A DNA stretch of 26,308 bases from positions 1-26,308 of the IMG/VR virus record IMGVR_UViG_3300010883_000372; one strand, given 5' to 3'. The translations under genes were made by a program, and so were the position numbers. Positions 24,701-26,308 of the stretch are shown piece by piece (within the stretch, counting starts at the first letter, position 1; the number at the start of each line of letters is the position of its first letter). This stretch comes from a virus. The notes below the pieces were generated by a model. The model worked only from the letters and a program-made list of their open reading frames with translations, had not been told where the DNA came from and ran no database searches.

Positions 24701-25992
24701 TCATTAACCTGCCAACCCTCATAATTATTTAAAATGTCCCATCTCCAATATTGATGTCGCTGTCTATTTTTTACAAATGTTTCCCAATGTTGTACAAAAT
24801 TATCTAATCCTCCCCATCTAGTACATTCTTCTGTCCATAATTCATCAAATTCTTCAATATCATCACAAAATTCTATTAAACTATCCTCATTATTTTTCAA
24901 ATCTCTAAATTTTATATTAACCAATTCATTAAATATATCTTTAAATGTTTGTTCTTTTGGATTCCAATATTCTGATAATATTTTCTTAAAAGATAAAGAA
25001 GGTCCACTTATATCATAAAATATAACATTTTCTTTTCCTGAATAATTAAAAGTTTTTAAAATATGATTTCCAATAAATCCAGAAGATAAAATTACATAAT
25101 TATCAAATTGTTTTGGTGCGTTTATTTCTTCTAATAATTCATAAAAATTATTTTCAGGTATTTCTGTTGGATATGGTTCTGAATTAAATGCATATAATTT
25201 ACTAGAATATCCTCTAGTTGTAAGTGAAGTTTGATATCTAACCTTAGTTTCCAGTTCATTAAGTAATTCTTTATCTTTTTGTACTTCATCTAAATAAAAA
25301 AATTCTTTACTTTCTCTTATTTTATAATTAAATCCTTCAACATTATATCCATATTTAAAAACTGTATTTAAAAAGTTCCACCCCCATCCCATACGTGATC
25401 CCTTTTCAATTTTTTTCATTTTTAATTTATAATCTCTCGGCTTTAACCATAGAGGTGTATAATCATCATGAAAATCTTCAACACATCTTTCAGGTTCATA
25501 TAATTCTTCTATTGTCAAAATACTAGAAGTGTGCAGGTCAGGGCAATGAATATCTTTATAAATTTCCAAATTTAAAAACATCATTTGAGGATGTATACTA
25601 TACCAATTTCTATTCAAATGAATTCTACTTTTAGCATCATTGTCAACAATATGACAAAGCATAGCTGTATTTGGAGAAGCTTCTGCTTGTTCAATCAAAT
25701 AAAAACACGTATCATGACTAAGACGATGTCCCGGTTTTTGAATTAATGCATATTTCCTCTCACTAGATAATGCATCTTTGATACATTCTTGTAAATCATT
25801 ATTTTCACTGTAATATATGTTTGCATGAATGTTGGCCAATTGTCCTTGAAGTTTCGATTTTGTAAACTGATCTGCAAGATCAAGTAAATATGGATCATCA
25901 ATCTCATCTTCCCAATCAGAAAAAGTTCTCCAATAGCAAAAATAAATTTCTTTTTCAGCTATCTCATTTAATACTTTATTAGAATTTAACAT
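21754..25992 (-). CDS. Giant tandem radical SAM protein: unknown domain plus two twitch-type radical SAM units
   Basis: The 1412-residue protein has three parts. Residues 1 to about 515 are the unknown domain also found alone at 16753-17925. Residues about 525-965 form radical SAM unit A: C527 in FCILPWIHM, C545-C546, C599-x2-C602, C646-x3-C650-x2-C653, TGGEPT (724-729). Residues about 975-1412 form unit B: C977 in FCILPWMHL, C995-C996, C1011, C1052-x2-C1055, C1108-x3-C1112-x2-C1115, LGGEPT (1178-1183). Both units have the DG-x4-#-E/D-#-hR signature (SIDGTDKLYDYIRYP; SLDGVEKRHEWLRYP). All cluster and SAM-binding residues are intact in both, so both should be active. It overlaps genes on each side by 14 bases. 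Confidence 0.88.
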   Translation of the reverse strand: MLNSNKVLNEIAEKEIYFCYWRTFSDWEDEIDDPYLLDLADQFTKSKLQGQLANIHANIYYSENNDLQECIKDALSSERKYALIQKPGHRLSHDTCFYLIEQAEASPNTAMLCHIVDNDAKSRIHLNRNWYSIHPQMMFLNLEIYKDIHCPDLHTSSILTIEELYEPERCVEDFHDDYTPLWLKPRDYKLKMKKIEKGSRMGWGWNFLNTVFKYGYNVEGFNYKIRESKEFFYLDEVQKDKELLNELETKVRYQTSLTTRGYSSKLYAFNSEPYPTEIPENNFYELLEEINAPKQFDNYVILSSGFIGNHILKTFNYSGKENVIFYDISGPSLSFKKILSEYWNPKEQTFKDIFNELVNIKFRDLKNNEDSLIEFCDDIEEFDELWTEECTRWGGLDNFVQHWETFVKNRQRHQYWRWDILNNYEGWQVNEINNLKGNTFIWVSNVYANEYALWEHKNYSNIFKQLKKLISKLNDQVYVYGFLPDIKLDDDDSERIYNSFGRKVLQGEIYTKKFLQENINIPTKNFCILPWIHMTSSVAGWYRVCCDSNKNLRVGSDSKDVTSQDALHANVATIKDAFYSPEMNKIRKQFLNNERPNICSTCWKREDMGIASLRIAMNGRFADNIDTFNLKKPKLKYLDIKYDNKCNLACRMCSAGSSDQHQKELLIQVNDGKRIPNHFDYGEYENNNKYKKELSHRLSSHAEKPFLEQDVISALPELEVLKVTGGEPTVNHKFLNAVDYAIKNDYAKNIVLDLTTNGTKFNSDLLEKISHFKFCRFRISIDGTDKLYDYIRYPFNWDMLNKSVNLMFSHFKEKEYLQNRVSVGFSIVAQPYNIFNLDDIYKWADELYKKYYTNLSEHDGPDAMIDVAVDFQMIPQSSELNSEFIDHDLLKLALEKFEANTKEVVGIKPRLKFFQNFVKNTIVNNIKDLKHYQLKKTTRFYDNIRNQQYKNHLASEMIDYLDNAPPAPWKKEDSGFCILPWMHLSTRTTGNMQLCCTANSSSDDEHPQIGCNRKDDGQLVNLKHDNWKDYWNTNYMKNVRSEMIKGNKPRECQKCYKEEEVGYNSKRIWENKKWKKKLDYNSIVWHTKDDGEAPAKIHYVDLKLGNKCNLACSTCNPDDSSFWIKDWTKMKNSNISSDLQNKLSWSKGKDQNGGYNWYKNEQTWKELSEQPISDAYILGGEPTIINEFKDFIKNSPKTTNLRFNTNAEEIDDKLFSMLKRLSLVEIAVSLDGVEKRHEWLRYPSKLDTTMQNLIKYNNFAKNNEHIKINIDTTASIFNIMHIPDFIKWKLSQDEISEINKWPEHGGMIGIHFLHSPNFLSVKCLTKEYKEKISDKYNDFYKWLEENFEYYDRVLEKPNGIKKLKSLIEFMWSEDQSNLLPQTFEYIQNLENIRQLNFSIIFPELKELYNEYK

Positions 25993-26308
25993 TATTATAT
26001 CCGTTTATGAAATTTTTCCAACTTCTTCTGACAATAGGATTCCAAAATTCTGAATCCATATTACATCCATTAGTAAGAATATGATAACGTGGCTTATCAC
26101 TATTATTAATACACTCATGGTTCCATACATTAGAAAAAAGCCACGTAGATCCATTATCAATTGGGATATTGCCCCATCCTGATACATGAAAATCACAACC
26201 TTTTGGATGTTGAATAGAGAAATGTAGGATACTTGGGCCCATTATATCAAGGGTAAGTGGTTGGTCTTCAATATCTTTATCATTATGTAAAAAAATTGAA
26301 CCTCCCGG
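25979..26308 (-). CDS. 2OG-Fe(II) oxygenase-like cupin protein, 5' end beyond window (partial)
   Basis: The frame is open to the right edge. Before the internal ATG at 26242 it reads PGGSIFLHNDKDIEDQPLTL, so the gene begins outside the window and the first in-window Met is not the start. PGG-x-x-x-x-H-x-D matches the metal-binding segment of the cupin at 13802-14434. Downstream, GSTWLFSNVWNHECINNSDK carries the distal His and KPRYHILTNG the Arg, giving the full triad layout. The C-terminus is WNPIVRRSWKNFINGYNNVK. It is probably an Asp/Asn-hydroxylase-like dioxygenase and is the most upstream gene of the operon visible here. Its end overlaps the 1412-residue gene by 14 bases. Confidence 0.65.
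   Translation of the reverse strand, partial: PGGSIFLHNDKDIEDQPLTLDIMGPSILHFSIQHPKGCDFHVSGWGNIPIDNGSTWLFSNVWNHECINNSDKPRYHILTNGCNMDSEFWNPIVRRSWKNFINGYNNVKF

Noticed and set aside
26005-26196. 63-codon minus-strand frame inside the right-edge cupin gene
   Set aside because: It is out of frame with the cupin, whose HxD and distal-His motifs are in the other frame, which is also open to the edge.
14424-26308. Hidden precursor peptide or carrier protein between radical SAM genes
   Set aside because: Intergenic gaps are six bases or less and genes overlap, so there is no room for one. The larger gap at 9371-9499 holds the oxygenase remnant instead.
1-26308. CRISPR array, tRNA, rRNA, insertion sequence or attachment site
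   Set aside because: I saw no regularly spaced repeats, cloverleaf-like sequence, transposase motif or direct-repeat borders; the coding density leaves almost no free space.
4722-26308. Interpretation as a bacterial genomic island rather than phage DNA
   Set aside because: The island is contiguous with gp13-gp16 in T4 order, has T4 late-promoter octamers and the same compact overlapping style; no bacterial housekeeping gene is present. It could still have been acquired from a bacterium long ago.

Overview
This window looks like part of the genome of a T4-like (Tevenvirinae-type) marine myovirus. Four consecutive genes, read leftward between about 3500 and 605, match the conserved T4 block gp13-gp14-gp15-gp16 (neck, tail completion, small terminase) in order and family features. 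The DNA is very AT-rich, genes are packed with ATGA-type overlaps, and two perfect copies of the T4 late-promoter octamer TATAAATA occur. This fits a phage of an AT-rich pelagic bacterium such as SAR11 or a picocyanobacterium, but the host cannot be read from the sequence.

Layout. (1) 1-3500, minus strand: virion assembly module, running leftward into two tiny membrane-protein genes and off the left edge. (2) 3501-3557: short divergent control region with a perfect 9-bp inverted repeat. (3) 3558-4744, plus strand: a two-gene cassette, NAD-dependent epimerase/dehydratase plus SAM methyltransferase; its 3' end overlaps the convergent gene to the right. (4) 4722-7275, minus: TctC-like periplasmic binding protein and TctA-like permease of a tripartite tricarboxylate transporter, with no TctB. 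(5) 7291-8168, minus: a pair of diverged paralogous small proteins behind twin late-promoter motifs. (6) 8171-26308, minus: a long, tightly coupled accessory operon of tailoring-enzyme genes, entering from the right edge.

The accessory operon is the remarkable part. In transcription order (right to left) it encodes a 2OG-Fe(II)-type cupin (cut by the window edge); a 1412-residue protein with an unknown N-terminal domain and two complete radical SAM units in tandem; an 820-residue radical SAM unit fused to a PLP-dependent aminotransferase-fold domain; two further radical SAM proteins with N-terminal cysteine-rich (twitch/SPASM-like) domains, with a stand-alone copy of the unknown domain between them; a sixth radical SAM protein with C-terminal auxiliary cysteines; a second 2OG-type cupin; a QueC-like PP-loop ATPase; a GNAT-like protein; a minimal ANL (AMP-forming) enzyme; an unknown protein; a third cupin; a full-length ANL enzyme; a fragment of a TauD-like oxygenase; a methyltransferase; and a fourth cupin.

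Together these suggest a multi-step biosynthetic or tailoring pathway: radical chemistry, transamination, adenylation, acyl transfer, hydroxylation and methylation. It could make or modify a small molecule, peptide or surface glycan during infection. The substrate is not apparent: I saw no precursor-peptide gene or carrier-protein gene in the window. The pathway assignment is inference; the domain calls rest on visible motifs.
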